64,000 bases of DNA from an uncultured Lachnospiraceae bacterium (GCA_902787715.1 CADAHQ010000002.1:124001-188000); one strand, 5' to 3'; shown: positions 23,450-32,572, counted from the first letter of the stretch. Made by a program: numbers and translations. Notes: generated from the sequence alone by a model not told the origin.

Positions 23450-24175
23450 ATGAGGACGATTAAAACCGTACATGTGGGGCCGGTGGACACCAATTGTTAT
23501 CTTGTGTGCAACCCGGAGACGCAGCAGATCGTTATCATCGATCCCGGCGCCGATCCCGATGCAATCCGCGCGGAGATTCGCGAGACCGGGATGCTTCCGG
23601 CGGCGATTCTTCTTACCCACGGGCATTTTGATCATATCGGTGCGGTGAAGGAGCTTACGGAAGTCTACGATGTGCCGGTTGTGGCCGGCAAGGCAGAGGA
23701 AGCGTTTCTCTCGGATTTTGACAAGATTCTGCCGCCGCAGTTTCAGGAGATGCTCCCGAACGTGTCGTACAACATTCATGTCGACAAATGGGCGGAGCAT
23801 GAGGAATTGATTGAATACGGCGGTTTTCCGATCACGTGCCTTGCAACGCCGGGGCATACGGAGGGCGGCATGAGCTATTTCTTCCCGACGGAGAGAATTC
23901 TGTTCTCGGGCGACACGCTCTTTATGGAGAGCATCGGCCGGACGGACCTGCCCACCGGGGATGCGAAGGTGCTGATTGCATCCATTCGCGAGCAGTTGTA
24001 CCGGTTGCCGGACTCCACGCTGGTGTTCCCGGGCCACGGCCCCGCCACCAACATCGAGTACGAGAAACGGTACAATATGTACACCTGGGAAAAGGGTCAG
24101 ACCAAGGCCATGAGCTCCTTTGCGAGACCGAAGGACGCAAAGAAGAGCAGCGGCGTGAACGGCGTCAAGGATTGA
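23450..24175 (+). CDS. MBL-fold metallo-hydrolase (glyoxalase II-like)
   Basis: A 241-residue metallo-beta-lactamase-fold hydrolase. The di-metal motif THGHFDHIG, the histidine in TPGHTEGGMSYF, the Asp in FSGDTLFMESIGRTDLP, and the last His in VFPGHGPATNIEYEK are all present. It belongs to the YcbL/glyoxalase II-like group, often found directly after rel and the D-Tyr-tRNA deacylase in clostridia. The substrate is unknown. It follows rel after 83 bases with GGAGGAAAC as RBS, so co-transcription is likely. Confidence 0.9.
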   Translation: MRTIKTVHVGPVDTNCYLVCNPETQQIVIIDPGADPDAIRAEIRETGMLPAAILLTHGHFDHIGAVKELTEVYDVPVVAGKAEEAFLSDFDKILPPQFQEMLPNVSYNIHVDKWAEHEELIEYGGFPITCLATPGHTEGGMSYFFPTERILFSGDTLFMESIGRTDLPTGDAKVLIASIREQLYRLPDSTLVFPGHGPATNIEYEKRYNMYTWEKGQTKAMSSFARPKDAKKSSGVNGVKD

Positions 24176-24293
24176 AAAACCGCGGCGGCCGAAGAAATTC
24201 AGAGCTTGTAAACAGCGGGAAGAAACAATGGTTCTACCGTTGTAGAATATTAATAATATTCAGGCGATTATTTCACGGGAGGAAGGAGTGCGC

Positions 24294-25820
24294 ATGGACG
24301 GGTTGGTGGAATTGAACCTGTACGGGCGGGACTATGAGCAGGAACTGCGGCCGCTTCTGCGGGCGTTCCTTCCGAATGCGGAATTTGACGTCAACCATTA
24401 CGAGGCGGAGGAGGAGCCCATGCGGGATCTCTGCCGCGAGGAGCCGAAAGCTCTTCTCTCAGCAAATGCCGCCTACGACTGGTCCTTTGCCTGCATCTTA
24501 ATGGAGGAGTGGTTCCGCATCCGCGTGTATCGGAAAGGCGAGCTTGTGGGAACCGCCGATGCGGACGGCGTGGACCCGGAGAGAAAAGCATATCGGAACC
24601 GTGTTGCAAGGGAGATCTACCGGATTCTTTCGAAGGAAACCGGGCAGACCCTTCCCTGGGGAATCCTCACAGGCGTTCGGCCCACGAAGCTTGTGTACGA
24701 AGGGCTTGAGGCCGGCGAGGCGCGGGAGTCCATTGAGGAGCGGCTGCGCAACGAATATCTGGTGAGCGATGAGAAGATTGCCACCAGCTTTACGGTTGCG
24801 ACCCGTGAGCGCGACATCCTCACCGGCATGAATTACCGCGACGGTTACAGCATTTATATCGGCATTCCGTTCTGTCCCACGACGTGTCATTACTGTTCCT
24901 TCACGTCCTATCCCCTCGCCAAATACGGCGGGCTTACGGACGCGTATCTTACGGCGCTTACGAAGGAATTGCAATATCTCGGCGGATGTCTTCCGCAGAA
25001 GAAACTGCAGACGGTTTACATCGGCGGAGGCACGCCTACGGCGCTGTCCGCGGAGCAGTTGGAGCGGCTTTTACAGACCGTTCGGGACACGCTTCCCATG
25101 GAGCATTGCATCGAATATACGGTGGAGGCGGGGCGTCCGGACAGCATCACGGCCCGGAAGCTGCAGGTTCTTAAGGAGTACGGCGTAACCCGCATCAGCA
25201 TCAATCCCCAGACCATGCAACAGCGGACCCTGGATCTGATCGGGCGGCGGCACACGGTGGCGCAGATTGTCGAGGCCATGCATATGGCAAGGGAAGCCGG
25301 CCACGACAATATCAATATGGACATTATCATCGGCTTAACGGGCGAAGGCCCGGAGGACGTTGCGGACACGCTCTCGCAGATTGCGGAGCTTTCGCCGGAT
25401 TCGCTGACGGTGCATACCCTTGCCCGCAAGAGAGCGGCGCGTCTCACGACGCAGAAGGAACTCTACGAAGGGCTGGAGGCCCACGGCGTCAAGGAGATGC
25501 TCGCGGAGAGCATTGCCTTTTGTAAAGAGCACGATTACCTGCCGTACTATCTGTACCGGCAGAAGAATATGGCGGAGAACCTGGAGAATGTGGGCTATGC
25601 CCGCTTCGGCAGAGAGGGCATCTACAACATCCTCATCATGGAGGAGAAGCAGACCATCTTAGCGGCCGGCGCGGGGGCAATGTCGAAGTTTGTGTTTCCC
25701 GCGGAAGACCGCATCGAGCGGGTGGAGAACGTGAAGAGTCTCACGGACTACATTGAGCGCATCGATGAGATGATTGAGCGGAAGAAGGCATTTTTCGAAA
25801 ACTGTACGGGAGAATTGTGA
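24294..25820 (+). CDS. hemZ: HemZ-like coproporphyrinogen dehydrogenase (radical SAM)
   Basis: A 508-residue radical SAM protein of the HemN/HemZ group. The start ATG 24294 has GGAAGGAG six bases upstream; GTG 24288 is less likely. The N-terminal 170 residues are the HemZ-specific domain. The cluster motif CPTTCHYCSF follows near residue 196, then YIGGGTPTALS and ITIEAGRP-like YTVEAGRPDS. Family members are annotated as oxygen-independent coproporphyrinogen dehydrogenases, but many HemN-like proteins are heme chaperones or methyltransferases, and no other heme gene is nearby. It sits between the MBL hydrolase and the HD-GYP gene in one orientation. Confidence 0.88.
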   Translation: MDGLVELNLYGRDYEQELRPLLRAFLPNAEFDVNHYEAEEEPMRDLCREEPKALLSANAAYDWSFACILMEEWFRIRVYRKGELVGTADADGVDPERKAYRNRVAREIYRILSKETGQTLPWGILTGVRPTKLVYEGLEAGEARESIEERLRNEYLVSDEKIATSFTVATRERDILTGMNYRDGYSIYIGIPFCPTTCHYCSFTSYPLAKYGGLTDAYLTALTKELQYLGGCLPQKKLQTVYIGGGTPTALSAEQLERLLQTVRDTLPMEHCIEYTVEAGRPDSITARKLQVLKEYGVTRISINPQTMQQRTLDLIGRRHTVAQIVEAMHMAREAGHDNINMDIIIGLTGEGPEDVADTLSQIAELSPDSLTVHTLARKRAARLTTQKELYEGLEAHGVKEMLAESIAFCKEHDYLPYYLYRQKNMAENLENVGYARFGREGIYNILIMEEKQTILAAGAGAMSKFVFPAEDRIERVENVKSLTDYIERIDEMIERKKAFFENCTGEL

Positions 25821-25852
25821 TCGGTCTCCCGCGAAAAGGATAACTGGTAACG

Positions 25853-26500
25853 ATGAACTTAGAACGAGAACGAAAACTGATCGGGCGCATGGGCGCGAAA
25901 CTGACGGTGGAGAGCGACCTTCAGGACTTCTGTGCCCACGGTGAGATTGTCAGCCGCCTTGCGGTGCTGACGGCGAAGGCGCTCGGCGAGGACGAGGCAT
26001 TTTGCGACGAGATCGGCGTGGCCGGCATGTTGCATGACATCGGCAAGCTGGAGCTTGCGGACGTCATCTACGGAAACCGGAAGGATATCATGGCAGTTGA
26101 GCGCTCCAAATACGTCCGCATGCATCCGGCGCTGGGCATCGACGTGCTGCGCAAGGAAGGCGTGTACACGGAGCAGGTGATCTCCTACATTGCAAACCAC
26201 CACGAGAACTACGACGGCACGGGATATCCACACCATATTGAGGGAGAGGACATTCCCTACGGTGCGCGAATCCTTCGGGTATGCGACGTGTTTGCGGCAT
26301 TGGTGAGCAACCGGGCGTACCGGTCTGCATTTTCCGTGGACACGGCCGTGGAGATGATGATTGACGATGTGAAGGACTACGACATGCGGGTGTTCCTCGC
26401 GTTCCTTTCCGTGGTCTACAGCGATGAATTCAAGAGCGTGCGGGACATGATCAACCGCGCGAATGCAAATGCGGCGCTGAAGCCGCGAACGGAGGGTTAG
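25853..26500 (+). CDS. HD-GYP-type phosphohydrolase
   Basis: A 215-residue single-domain protein. The metal-binding HD is in GMLHDIGKLELADVIYG and the GYP signature in HHENYDGTGYPHHIEGE, followed by YGARILRVCDVFAALVSNRAYR. HD-GYP domains hydrolyse cyclic di-GMP or related dinucleotides; there is no receiver or sensor domain attached. It is 4 bases upstream of hisS, so the two are probably one transcript. Substrate is not certain. Confidence 0.88.
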   Translation: MNLERERKLIGRMGAKLTVESDLQDFCAHGEIVSRLAVLTAKALGEDEAFCDEIGVAGMLHDIGKLELADVIYGNRKDIMAVERSKYVRMHPALGIDVLRKEGVYTEQVISYIANHHENYDGTGYPHHIEGEDIPYGARILRVCDVFAALVSNRAYRSAFSVDTAVEMMIDDVKDYDMRVFLAFLSVVYSDEFKSVRDMINRANANAALKPRTEG

Positions 26501-26504
26501 AGAT

Positions 26505-27821
26505 ATGAGCAACAACAAAGTACAACCGAGAATTATGCCCGGTTTTATGGAACTTCTGCCGGAGGATCAGATTGCGTTTAACCGCATGTTCGACACGATC
26601 CGCAGAGTGTATGAGCGCTACGGCTTCCTGCCGCTTGACACCGCCACCATCGAGCTTTCGGAGGTTTTGCTTGCGAAGGCCGGCGGCGAGACGGAGAAGC
26701 AGATTTACCGTTTCCAGAAGGGTGATACGGACATGGCGCTCCGGTTCGATTTGACGGTGCCGCTTGCGCGTTACGTTGCGCAGCACGCAGGGGAGTTGGC
26801 GTTTCCGTTCAAGCGCTACCAGATGAGCAAGGTGTTCCGCGGGGAGCGCCCTCAGAAGGGTCGTTTCCGCGAATTTTACCAGTGTGATATCGACGTGATC
26901 GGCGTGGATTCCCTCGACATCGTGTACGATGCGGAGATGCCTGCGGTCATTTACAACGTCTTCAAGGAGCTTGCCTTCGGTGCGTTCACGATTCGCATGA
27001 ACAACCGCAAGGTCCTGAACGGCTTCTTCTCGGCCCTCGGGTATGCGGACAAGATCGGCGATATCCTCCGCACCATCGACAAGCTGGAGAAGATCGGCCG
27101 CGAGGCTGTGGAGAAGGAGCTCGGCGAATTCGGCGTCGCCGAAGCTGACATTGCGAAGATTCTTTCCTTCCTCGCCATCCGTGGGGAGAACGATGCGGTC
27201 ATCGAGGCGCTTCGCGCACAGGACGTGGACAATGAACTCTATCGCGCCGGCGTGGAGGAGCTTGCCACGGTGGTTGCCTATCTGCGCCGCTTCGGCGTGG
27301 AGGAGAGCGCGTTCATCATCGACCTCACGATTGCACGCGGCCTTGACTATTACACCGGCACGGTATTCGAGACCATGCTCAACGACTACCCGAGCATGGG
27401 CAGCATCTGCTCCGGCGGTCGCTACGACAGCCTTGCCGGGTACTACACGGACCAGAAGCTTCCGGGCATCGGCATCAGCATCGGCCTTACGCGTCTGTTC
27501 TACCAGCTCAAGGAGAACGGCCTTGTTCCGCCGTCCCAGGCGAGCCTTGCGCGTTGCCTTGTGATTCCCATGGGCGAGGCGCAGATGGACGCTGCGCTTG
27601 CTGCCGCCACGACAATCCGCGGCGCCGGCATTCCCGCCGATGTGTACTACCAGAGCAAGGGCATGAAGCAGAAGATGAAGTATGCCGCAAAAATCGGCGT
27701 TCCCTACGCCGCCATCATCGGCGAGGATGAGGCAAATGCAGGCACCGTGATGCTCAAGGACATGAACACCGGCGAGCAGCGCGCGGTTTTTGTCGCGGAG
27801 CTTCCGGACGCAGTCAGGTAG
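26505..27821 (+). CDS. hisS: Histidyl-tRNA synthetase
   Basis: A 438-residue class II aminoacyl-tRNA synthetase. Motif 2 reads KVFRGERPQKGRFREFYQCD, the His-specific motif is RGLDYYTGTVFE, and motif 3 lies in GIGISIGLTRLF. A C-terminal anticodon-binding domain is present (ARCLVIPMGEAQMDAALAAA), which separates it from the HisZ regulatory paralogue. No T-box leader is visible upstream because the gene follows the HD-GYP gene directly. RBS GGAGGG. Confidence 0.93.
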   Translation: MSNNKVQPRIMPGFMELLPEDQIAFNRMFDTIRRVYERYGFLPLDTATIELSEVLLAKAGGETEKQIYRFQKGDTDMALRFDLTVPLARYVAQHAGELAFPFKRYQMSKVFRGERPQKGRFREFYQCDIDVIGVDSLDIVYDAEMPAVIYNVFKELAFGAFTIRMNNRKVLNGFFSALGYADKIGDILRTIDKLEKIGREAVEKELGEFGVAEADIAKILSFLAIRGENDAVIEALRAQDVDNELYRAGVEELATVVAYLRRFGVEESAFIIDLTIARGLDYYTGTVFETMLNDYPSMGSICSGGRYDSLAGYYTDQKLPGIGISIGLTRLFYQLKENGLVPPSQASLARCLVIPMGEAQMDAALAAATTIRGAGIPADVYYQSKGMKQKMKYAAKIGVPYAAIIGEDEANAGTVMLKDMNTGEQRAVFVAELPDAVR

Positions 27822-27884
27822 GCGGGAACGCTACGGGTTTTGACGGATATTCCGCAACAAAAACGAACTTTTTCAAGGGATCCT

Positions 27885-28169
27885 ATGAGAATTTGGCTGA
27901 ATGAGCACATCGCGCTTGTCGCGGCGATTCTGTGCGTGACAAACGGTATTGCTTTTGTTATGATGTGGGTGGACAAGCGCAGGGCGCAGCGCCATGCCTG
28001 GCGCATTCCGGAGCGGACGCTGTTACTGTCAGCGGTATGTTTCGGCGGCATCGGTAGTTTCTTAGGGATGTACGGCTTCCGGCACAAGACGAAGCATACG
28101 GTGTTCCGCGTGGTTGTCCCGATAGCAGCGGCAGTGCAGATCGGAATTCTGCTCGCACTGTTTCTGTAA
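27885..28169 (+). CDS. DUF1294 small membrane protein
   Basis: A 94-residue protein; the ATG at 27885 follows AAGGGATCCT, and a TTG-started longer frame is not supported. Three hydrophobic segments and the family core FVMMWVDKRRAQRHAWRIPE followed by GGIGSFLGMYGFRHKTKH identify DUF1294. Its function is unknown. It sits between hisS and galM in the same direction. Confidence 0.85.
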   Translation: MRIWLNEHIALVAAILCVTNGIAFVMMWVDKRRAQRHAWRIPERTLLLSAVCFGGIGSFLGMYGFRHKTKHTVFRVVVPIAAAVQIGILLALFL

Positions 28170-28246
28170 ACCTTTTCAATACGCAATGCAATGAGACGCA
28201 GCCGCCTTGACTGCGCAGCATAGAAATGCATAAAGGAGAACAAGCA

Positions 28247-29329
28247 ATGGCAATGAATGTAACGAAACAGGGGTTTGGCACGACGAAGGACGGCAAGGAA
28301 GCTACCTTGTACGTGATGGAGAACAAGAACGGCATGAAGGTTACGGTTTCCGATTTCGGTGCCGTGATTGTAAATATCTTCGCTCCGGACCGCGACGGCA
28401 ATTTTGAGGACGTGGCCCTCGGCTACGACAGCGTGACCGGCTACGAGGACAACGGCCCCGGCTACGGCTCCTTCATCGGAAGACATGCGAACCGCATCGG
28501 CGGGGCTGCATTTACCGTAGGTGGAAAGACGTATGAGCTTGCGAAGAACGACAACGGCGTCAACAACCTCCACAGCGGTCCGAAGAGCTACAACAAGTAT
28601 TTTTACGACGTGGAGACGTTTGTGGACGAGGAGAGCGTAAGCGTGGAATTTTCCCGCATGTCGCCGGACGGTGAGCAGGGCTTCCCGGGCAACCTGGATG
28701 TTTCCGTGACGTACACCTTGACGAACGACAACGACCTTGCAATCGAGTATTTCGCAGTGAGCGACAAGGACACGGTCATCAACCTTACGAACCATACGTA
28801 TTTCAACCTTGCAGGCCAGGCCAGCGGCCCGGTGCTTGACCAGGAAGTCTGGATCAACAGCCACCAGATCACGCCTACCGACAAGCTTTTGATTCCTACC
28901 GGCGAGATTATGGACATCACCGGAACGGCGATGGATTTCCAGACCGCAAAGCCCATCGGGCAGGACATCGAGGCTGACATGGAGTGCTTAAAGATTGCCG
29001 GCGGTTACGACCACAACTACGTGCTCGACCTCGACATTGAGGACGATGAGATGGAGCTTGTGGCTTCCCTCTACGACAAGAAGAGCGGCCGCAAGATGGA
29101 AGTTTACACCGATCTTCCGGGCATGCAGCTCTACACCGGCAACTTCATCAATCCTGCCGGCGACCCGAACAAGGGCAAGGGCGGCGTTTCTTACGTAAGA
29201 CGCGGCGGTGTCTGCTTCGAGACCCAGTTCTATCCGAACGCCTGCAACATCCCGAGCTTCCCGACCAGCATCTTCCAGGCCGGCGAGCCCTACGATTTCT
29301 GCACGGTATACTCCTTCTCGGCGGAGTAA
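28247..29329 (+). CDS. galM: Aldose 1-epimerase (mutarotase)
   Basis: A 360-residue GalM that interconverts alpha and beta anomers of galactose/glucose. The start ATG 28247 has GGAG eight bases upstream; the upstream in-frame ATG 28226 lacks one. YGSFIGRHANRIGGAAF, NNLHSGPKSYNKYFYD, NLTNHTYFNLAGQ and the catalytic Glu region GVCFETQFYPNA are typical. No signal peptide is visible. No Leloir genes are adjacent. Confidence 0.95.
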   Translation: MAMNVTKQGFGTTKDGKEATLYVMENKNGMKVTVSDFGAVIVNIFAPDRDGNFEDVALGYDSVTGYEDNGPGYGSFIGRHANRIGGAAFTVGGKTYELAKNDNGVNNLHSGPKSYNKYFYDVETFVDEESVSVEFSRMSPDGEQGFPGNLDVSVTYTLTNDNDLAIEYFAVSDKDTVINLTNHTYFNLAGQASGPVLDQEVWINSHQITPTDKLLIPTGEIMDITGTAMDFQTAKPIGQDIEADMECLKIAGGYDHNYVLDLDIEDDEMELVASLYDKKSGRKMEVYTDLPGMQLYTGNFINPAGDPNKGKGGVSYVRRGGVCFETQFYPNACNIPSFPTSIFQAGEPYDFCTVYSFSAE

Positions 29330-29375
29330 GAGTCTTCCTGCAATACTATTGAATTGTCAGACCGACGGATATAAT

Positions 29376-29403
29376 CAAGGCGTCCTCCTCGGAGGGCGCC
29401 TTG
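29376..29403. terminator. Bidirectional terminator between galM and the HTH gene
   Basis: A 12-bp stem (29376-29387 with 29392-29403, CAAGGCG core) between two convergent genes; T-rich on the right and AT-rich on the left. Confidence 0.78.
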
Positions 29404-29407
29404 TTAG

Positions 29408-29848
29408 TTACTCGATAATCGGAAGGTTTTCCGTGAGAAGCTGTTCGTTGATGTTGAAAACGGACCAGTTGCCGTGATTTAGGTTGAAAATGATGATTGC
29501 GTCGAAGGAGTTGCGGGGATAAAGAATCCCGTTTTGAGAGATTGCGAGTGCCTGCTGTGTCTCTTCAAGAGTCATGTGGGAGGCGATGCAAAGGGCAATA
29601 ACTTTGACACGGGACGGGTTTTGCTTGTTCCCGTTGATGATTTGATACGCGTAATGTTGTTCCAGATTGCTCTCCGAAACAACGTTTCGCAGAAGAAGGC
29701 CTTTCTTGTGCATGATAGTGTTGAGGTAGTTGCTCAAGGTGACAGTATGACCTTCTTTTCGCAACTCGGAGAGGTAGACACTGAGTTCCTCGCTGTTATG
29801 AACCTCGCTGATTGAGCGGAACCAATTGTCTGTTTTTAAGTCTTCCAT
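29408..29848 (-). CDS. HTH protein A of the kinase island
   Basis: A 146-residue protein; the ATG at 29848 has ACGGAGGT ahead of it. The middle section (TLSNYLNTIMHKKGLLLRN, then QIINGNKQNPSRVKVIALCI) looks like an Xre/lambda-repressor-type helix-turn-helix, followed by MTLEETQQALAISQNGILYP and a C-terminal region RDAII-like (NSFDAIIIFNLNHGNWSVFN). It is about half identical to the protein at 31985-32434. It is divergent from the kinase gene across a shared 130-bp gap, an arrangement typical of regulator/target pairs. It may bind DNA or act as a kinase partner; neither is shown. Confidence 0.7.
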   Translation of the reverse strand: MEDLKTDNWFRSISEVHNSEELSVYLSELRKEGHTVTLSNYLNTIMHKKGLLLRNVVSESNLEQHYAYQIINGNKQNPSRVKVIALCIASHMTLEETQQALAISQNGILYPRNSFDAIIIFNLNHGNWSVFNINEQLLTENLPIIE

Positions 29849-29875
29849 GGGTACCTCCGTATCAATTCGGTGTGT

Positions 29876-29904
29876 TTGACCTCCGAGCGGATATGTGATA
29901 AGAT
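29876..29904 (+). promoter_or_regulatory. Promoter of the kinase gene
   Basis: TTGACC (29876-29881), 17-bp spacer, and extended -10 TGATAAGAT (hexamer 29899-29904). Confidence 0.78.
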
Positions 29905-29987
29905 GAATTTGCAAAGTTGTCGTTCGGAAATCCCGCAAAACCACGCAAAATCCCTATTTACTTTATCGAAATCGGAGTGTGAGTTCA

Positions 29988-31052
29988 ATGAGCCCGCAGG
30001 ATAAATGTGCATTGTCTTTTTATCGCGAAATAGAGCCGATAGGCGCCTCGGACAAGGTGATGCTTGTACGACACAGCGAGACGGGGCAACTCTGCGTCAA
30101 GAAGACGTTGCATCGTTATAATCGGGACTTGTATCAATTTCTGAAAGACAACTGTTTCAATGGGATTCCGCGGATCTATGAGTGCGTCCAAGACGGGGAT
30201 GTTATCATCGTGGTTGAGGAATATATAAGCGGAATTACACTTCGCCGGTATCTTACGGAAAACGGGTCGATGCCGGAGAAAAAGGCGAAGAGAATCGTCG
30301 GGGAAATCTGTGATATTCTCAGAAATCTTCATGAGACATCGTTTCCAATCGTATGTCGTGACCTCAAACCGGAAAATATCATTTTGGACGGGAAGGACAA
30401 ACCGGTCATCATCGATTTTGACTCCGCTAAATTCATCCGCAAAGAAACCAGCGATACCGTTCTTTTGGGGACTCCGGGCTATGCCGCGCCGGAGCAGTTT
30501 GGATTTGCGGCATCGGATGAACGAACGGACATTTACGCGATGGGTGTAATCCTAAACGAGTTGCTGACCGGCAGCATGCCGCAGGAACGGGTGGCTCAGG
30601 GTCGTCTCGGGAAGTTGGTCAGAAAAAGTACGAGTTTGGACCCCAAGCTTCGGCCGAAAAGCATTCGTGAGTTTCGTTCGCAGTTGAATGTGCCGGCCTG
30701 GACACCGCCCGGGTTTCGGTCGCTTGAACCCTCAAATATGTTTATCGGCACCATCGGCTACATTGCCAATGCGGCGTTCACATTTTATATCTGGTATTCA
30801 AATCGCGAGCTGCAATTCTCTTCAGGACCACAGATGGCGATTATGTGGATGATGTTTTTCCTTTGGACGGTAGCTTACGGATTTGACTATCTCGGAATGA
30901 GGACAAAGATGCCGGTTGTTCGTAATATTCCGAACAGACCCACAAGGATTCTTATTTATGCTGTTATCTGGTTTGTCGGTTTTATTGCAATCGGGTCTGT
31001 ACTGTCCGTGGTGTTTGCTTGGATCGAGGAGGTTTTCGGTTCTGGTGTATAA
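29988..31052 (+). CDS. Membrane-anchored Hanks-type Ser/Thr protein kinase
   Basis: A 354-residue protein; the ATG at 29988 is chosen because GGAG lies 10 bases upstream. The kinase domain (about 10-250) has an ATP-site Lys at 38 or 39 (CVKK), the catalytic loop CRDLKPENII with Asp125, DFD at 143-145 in place of DFG, and the activation segment GTPGYAAPEQFGF. The glycine loop (EPIGASDKVM) is degenerate. Three membrane segments follow (about 258-345). There is no PASTA domain, so it is not PrkC. Divergent from HTH protein A and upstream of a zinc-ribbon/TM2 protein, suggesting a small signalling module. Confidence 0.85.
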   Translation: MSPQDKCALSFYREIEPIGASDKVMLVRHSETGQLCVKKTLHRYNRDLYQFLKDNCFNGIPRIYECVQDGDVIIVVEEYISGITLRRYLTENGSMPEKKAKRIVGEICDILRNLHETSFPIVCRDLKPENIILDGKDKPVIIDFDSAKFIRKETSDTVLLGTPGYAAPEQFGFAASDERTDIYAMGVILNELLTGSMPQERVAQGRLGKLVRKSTSLDPKLRPKSIREFRSQLNVPAWTPPGFRSLEPSNMFIGTIGYIANAAFTFYIWYSNRELQFSSGPQMAIMWMMFFLWTVAYGFDYLGMRTKMPVVRNIPNRPTRILIYAVIWFVGFIAIGSVLSVVFAWIEEVFGSGV

Positions 31053-31108
31053 AGAATATGATATGCTGGCCGGGATATGTTGTGCGGGCAGCACAGAGAT
31101 CGTAACAG

Positions 31109-31134
31109 ACGCTCCTTCGGGGGGCGTTTTTTTG
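31109..31134 (+). terminator. Terminator after the kinase gene
   Basis: A short stem closed by TTCGG with the arms GACGCTCC and GGGGCGT, followed by a seven-T run. Confidence 0.85.
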
Positions 31135-31249
31135 TGCGAACACGGCAATGAAAACGATTTGGAAATGTAAGTAAAATACGTAATTTCATCGTGTCGTTGA
31201 TATTGGATGCAAAAGTGTGCTGCCAGCACAAAAACTGTGTGGACTAACT

Positions 31250-31258
31250 TGATATAAT
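31250..31258 (+). promoter_or_regulatory. Extended -10 for the zinc-ribbon/TM2 gene
   Basis: TGATATAAT (hexamer 31253-31258); no clear -35 hexamer 17 bp upstream. Confidence 0.6.
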
Positions 31259-31315
31259 CTAGAAAAGAAACGGAATCAGAACAATACGATCCCGTAAGAA
31301 TGAGGAGGTTTGTAT

Positions 31316-31876
31316 ATGGCTTTAGTAAAATGCGAAATCTGCGGAAAAGATATCAGTGATAAGGCGACAGTGTGTCCACGCTGTGGAACACCGCGTGAGG
31401 TGGTAAATACAATTTCGTGTACCGAATGCGGGGCTGTAATTCCGGTGGGAGCAACAGAGTGTCCGGTGTGCGGATGTCCTGTAGAAATTACCAGGGAGAC
31501 ACCGACATTTGTTCAGCCGCAGATGAAGTTTTGTCCGAATTGCGCGGCATCAATTCCGGCTGCGGCCGTTATTTGCACAAAGTGCGGATGTCAGGTTGGA
31601 CAGATGAAAACCGAGACGCCTAATATCGTGATTACAAACACAAATGTGAATACAAATACAAACACAAATACTGTCGGAGGATACGGAGGCACACCGAAGA
31701 ATAAATGGGTAGCCTTGTGCCTGTGTGCATTCGGTGGTTTTTTCGGAGCTCATAAGTTTTATGAGGGAAAGGCCGGGACAGGACTCTTATATCTCTGTAC
31801 TATGGGATTGTTTGGATTTGGATGGCTCTTTGATTGCTTTAATTACCTCTTGAAACCGAATCCCTATTATGTTTAA
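31316..31876 (+). CDS. Zinc-ribbon and TM2-domain protein
   Basis: A 186-residue protein; ATG 31316 follows TGAGGAGG. Three CxxC-CxxC zinc-ribbon units occupy residues 1-95 (CEICGK/CPRCGT, CTECGA/CPVCGC, CPNCAA/CTKCGC). An Asn/Thr repeat linker (NTNVNTNTNTNTN) follows, then a TM2 domain with KNKWVALCLCAFGGFFGAHK and a second membrane segment ending in FNYLLKPNPYYV. TM2 proteins of this sort are common in Firmicutes but their role is unknown. Its place between the kinase and an HTH gene suggests it belongs to the same island. Confidence 0.85.
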   Translation: MALVKCEICGKDISDKATVCPRCGTPREVVNTISCTECGAVIPVGATECPVCGCPVEITRETPTFVQPQMKFCPNCAASIPAAAVICTKCGCQVGQMKTETPNIVITNTNVNTNTNTNTVGGYGGTPKNKWVALCLCAFGGFFGAHKFYEGKAGTGLLYLCTMGLFGFGWLFDCFNYLLKPNPYYV

Positions 31877-31920
31877 AACTATGGTAAGGTGTTGTCTTCG
31901 AGAGATGCGTGCCATATTGA

Positions 31921-31949
31921 TTGTAATCAAAGAGGGATAATGCTATACT
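31921..31949 (+). promoter_or_regulatory. Promoter of HTH protein B
   Basis: TTGTAA (31921-31926), 17-bp spacer, and extended -10 TGCTATACT (hexamer 31944-31949). Confidence 0.78.
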
Positions 31950-31984
31950 GAAGCAGAGACAACAGTATAAGTATGAGGATCCCT

Positions 31985-32434
31985 ATGAGAAAGCAATTCG
32001 AAAAAACCACAGAAGAACTGAACACAATTCTCGGCGAATCCAGAAAAGAGAAGGCTTTGGAGGAGTATCTTCGAAGCCTGGAAGAGGCCGATGATGATTT
32101 AATCCTCAGCCATTATCTTAACGACATCTTAGCGCAAAAAGGGCGTGAACTCAGTGATGTTGTGAAGGAAAGCGAATTGTCGAGGGATTACGTGTACAAC
32201 ATCTTCAACGGCAGCCGGAAGAACCCCGATAAAATGAAGCTTGTGGGCATTTGTCTCGGATGTCATATGACTCTGAAAGAGACACAGCGCGCGTTGGAGA
32301 TAGCGCAAAAAGGCGTTTTGTATCCGAGAAATCCGGCTGATGCAATCATCATTTTCAATATCAACAAAGAGAACTGGTCGGTAATGGATATCAACCGGCA
32401 GCTGTATGAACACGGGTTTGAAATTATCAATTGA
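31985..32434 (+). CDS. HTH protein B, paralogue of HTH protein A
   Basis: A 149-residue protein. ATG 31985 has GAGG six bases upstream and is preferred to ATG 31973, which has no RBS. It has the same layout as the protein at 29408-29848: an N-terminal helical region, an Xre-like helix-turn-helix (SDVVKESELSRDYVYNIFNG), then MTLKETQRALEIAQKGVLYP and DAIIIFNINKENWSVMDIN. The HTH half differs more than the C-terminal half. It has its own promoter and terminator. Small HTH proteins ending this way are frequent in Lachnospiraceae, but I know of no tested function. Confidence 0.72.
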   Translation: MRKQFEKTTEELNTILGESRKEKALEEYLRSLEEADDDLILSHYLNDILAQKGRELSDVVKESELSRDYVYNIFNGSRKNPDKMKLVGICLGCHMTLKETQRALEIAQKGVLYPRNPADAIIIFNINKENWSVMDINRQLYEHGFEIIN

Positions 32435-32448
32435 AAAATAAGAACACT

Positions 32449-32485
32449 GTCCTCACCCTACAATACACAGGGTGAGGACGTTTTT
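32449..32485 (+). terminator. Terminator after HTH protein B
   Basis: A perfect 11-bp stem (32449-32459 with 32469-32479, GTCCTCACCCT) followed by GTTTTTG. Confidence 0.9.
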
Positions 32486-32489
32486 GTCC

Positions 32490-32524
32490 TTGACAGGGAT
32501 ACTTATCTAGCGATATCTTATAAT
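32490..32524 (+). promoter_or_regulatory. Probable promoter of the 145-residue protein
   Basis: Consensus TTGACA at 32490-32495. The -10 is ambiguous: TATCTT (32514-32519) at 18 bp or TATAAT (32519-32524) at 23 bp. Confidence 0.55.
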
Positions 32525-32572
32525 GAAAATAGGGTCGTAATGAACCGTATCGGTGGAAGGGAGGATCTTTTT

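Noticed and set aside
22790-24037. 415-codon minus-strand ORF opposite rel and the MBL gene
   Set aside because: Crosses two real genes, with no RBS or recognisable motif.
24233-24248. Small hairpin TTCTAC/GTAGAA before hemZ
   Set aside because: Six-bp AT-rich stem without a T run; too weak to call a regulatory site.
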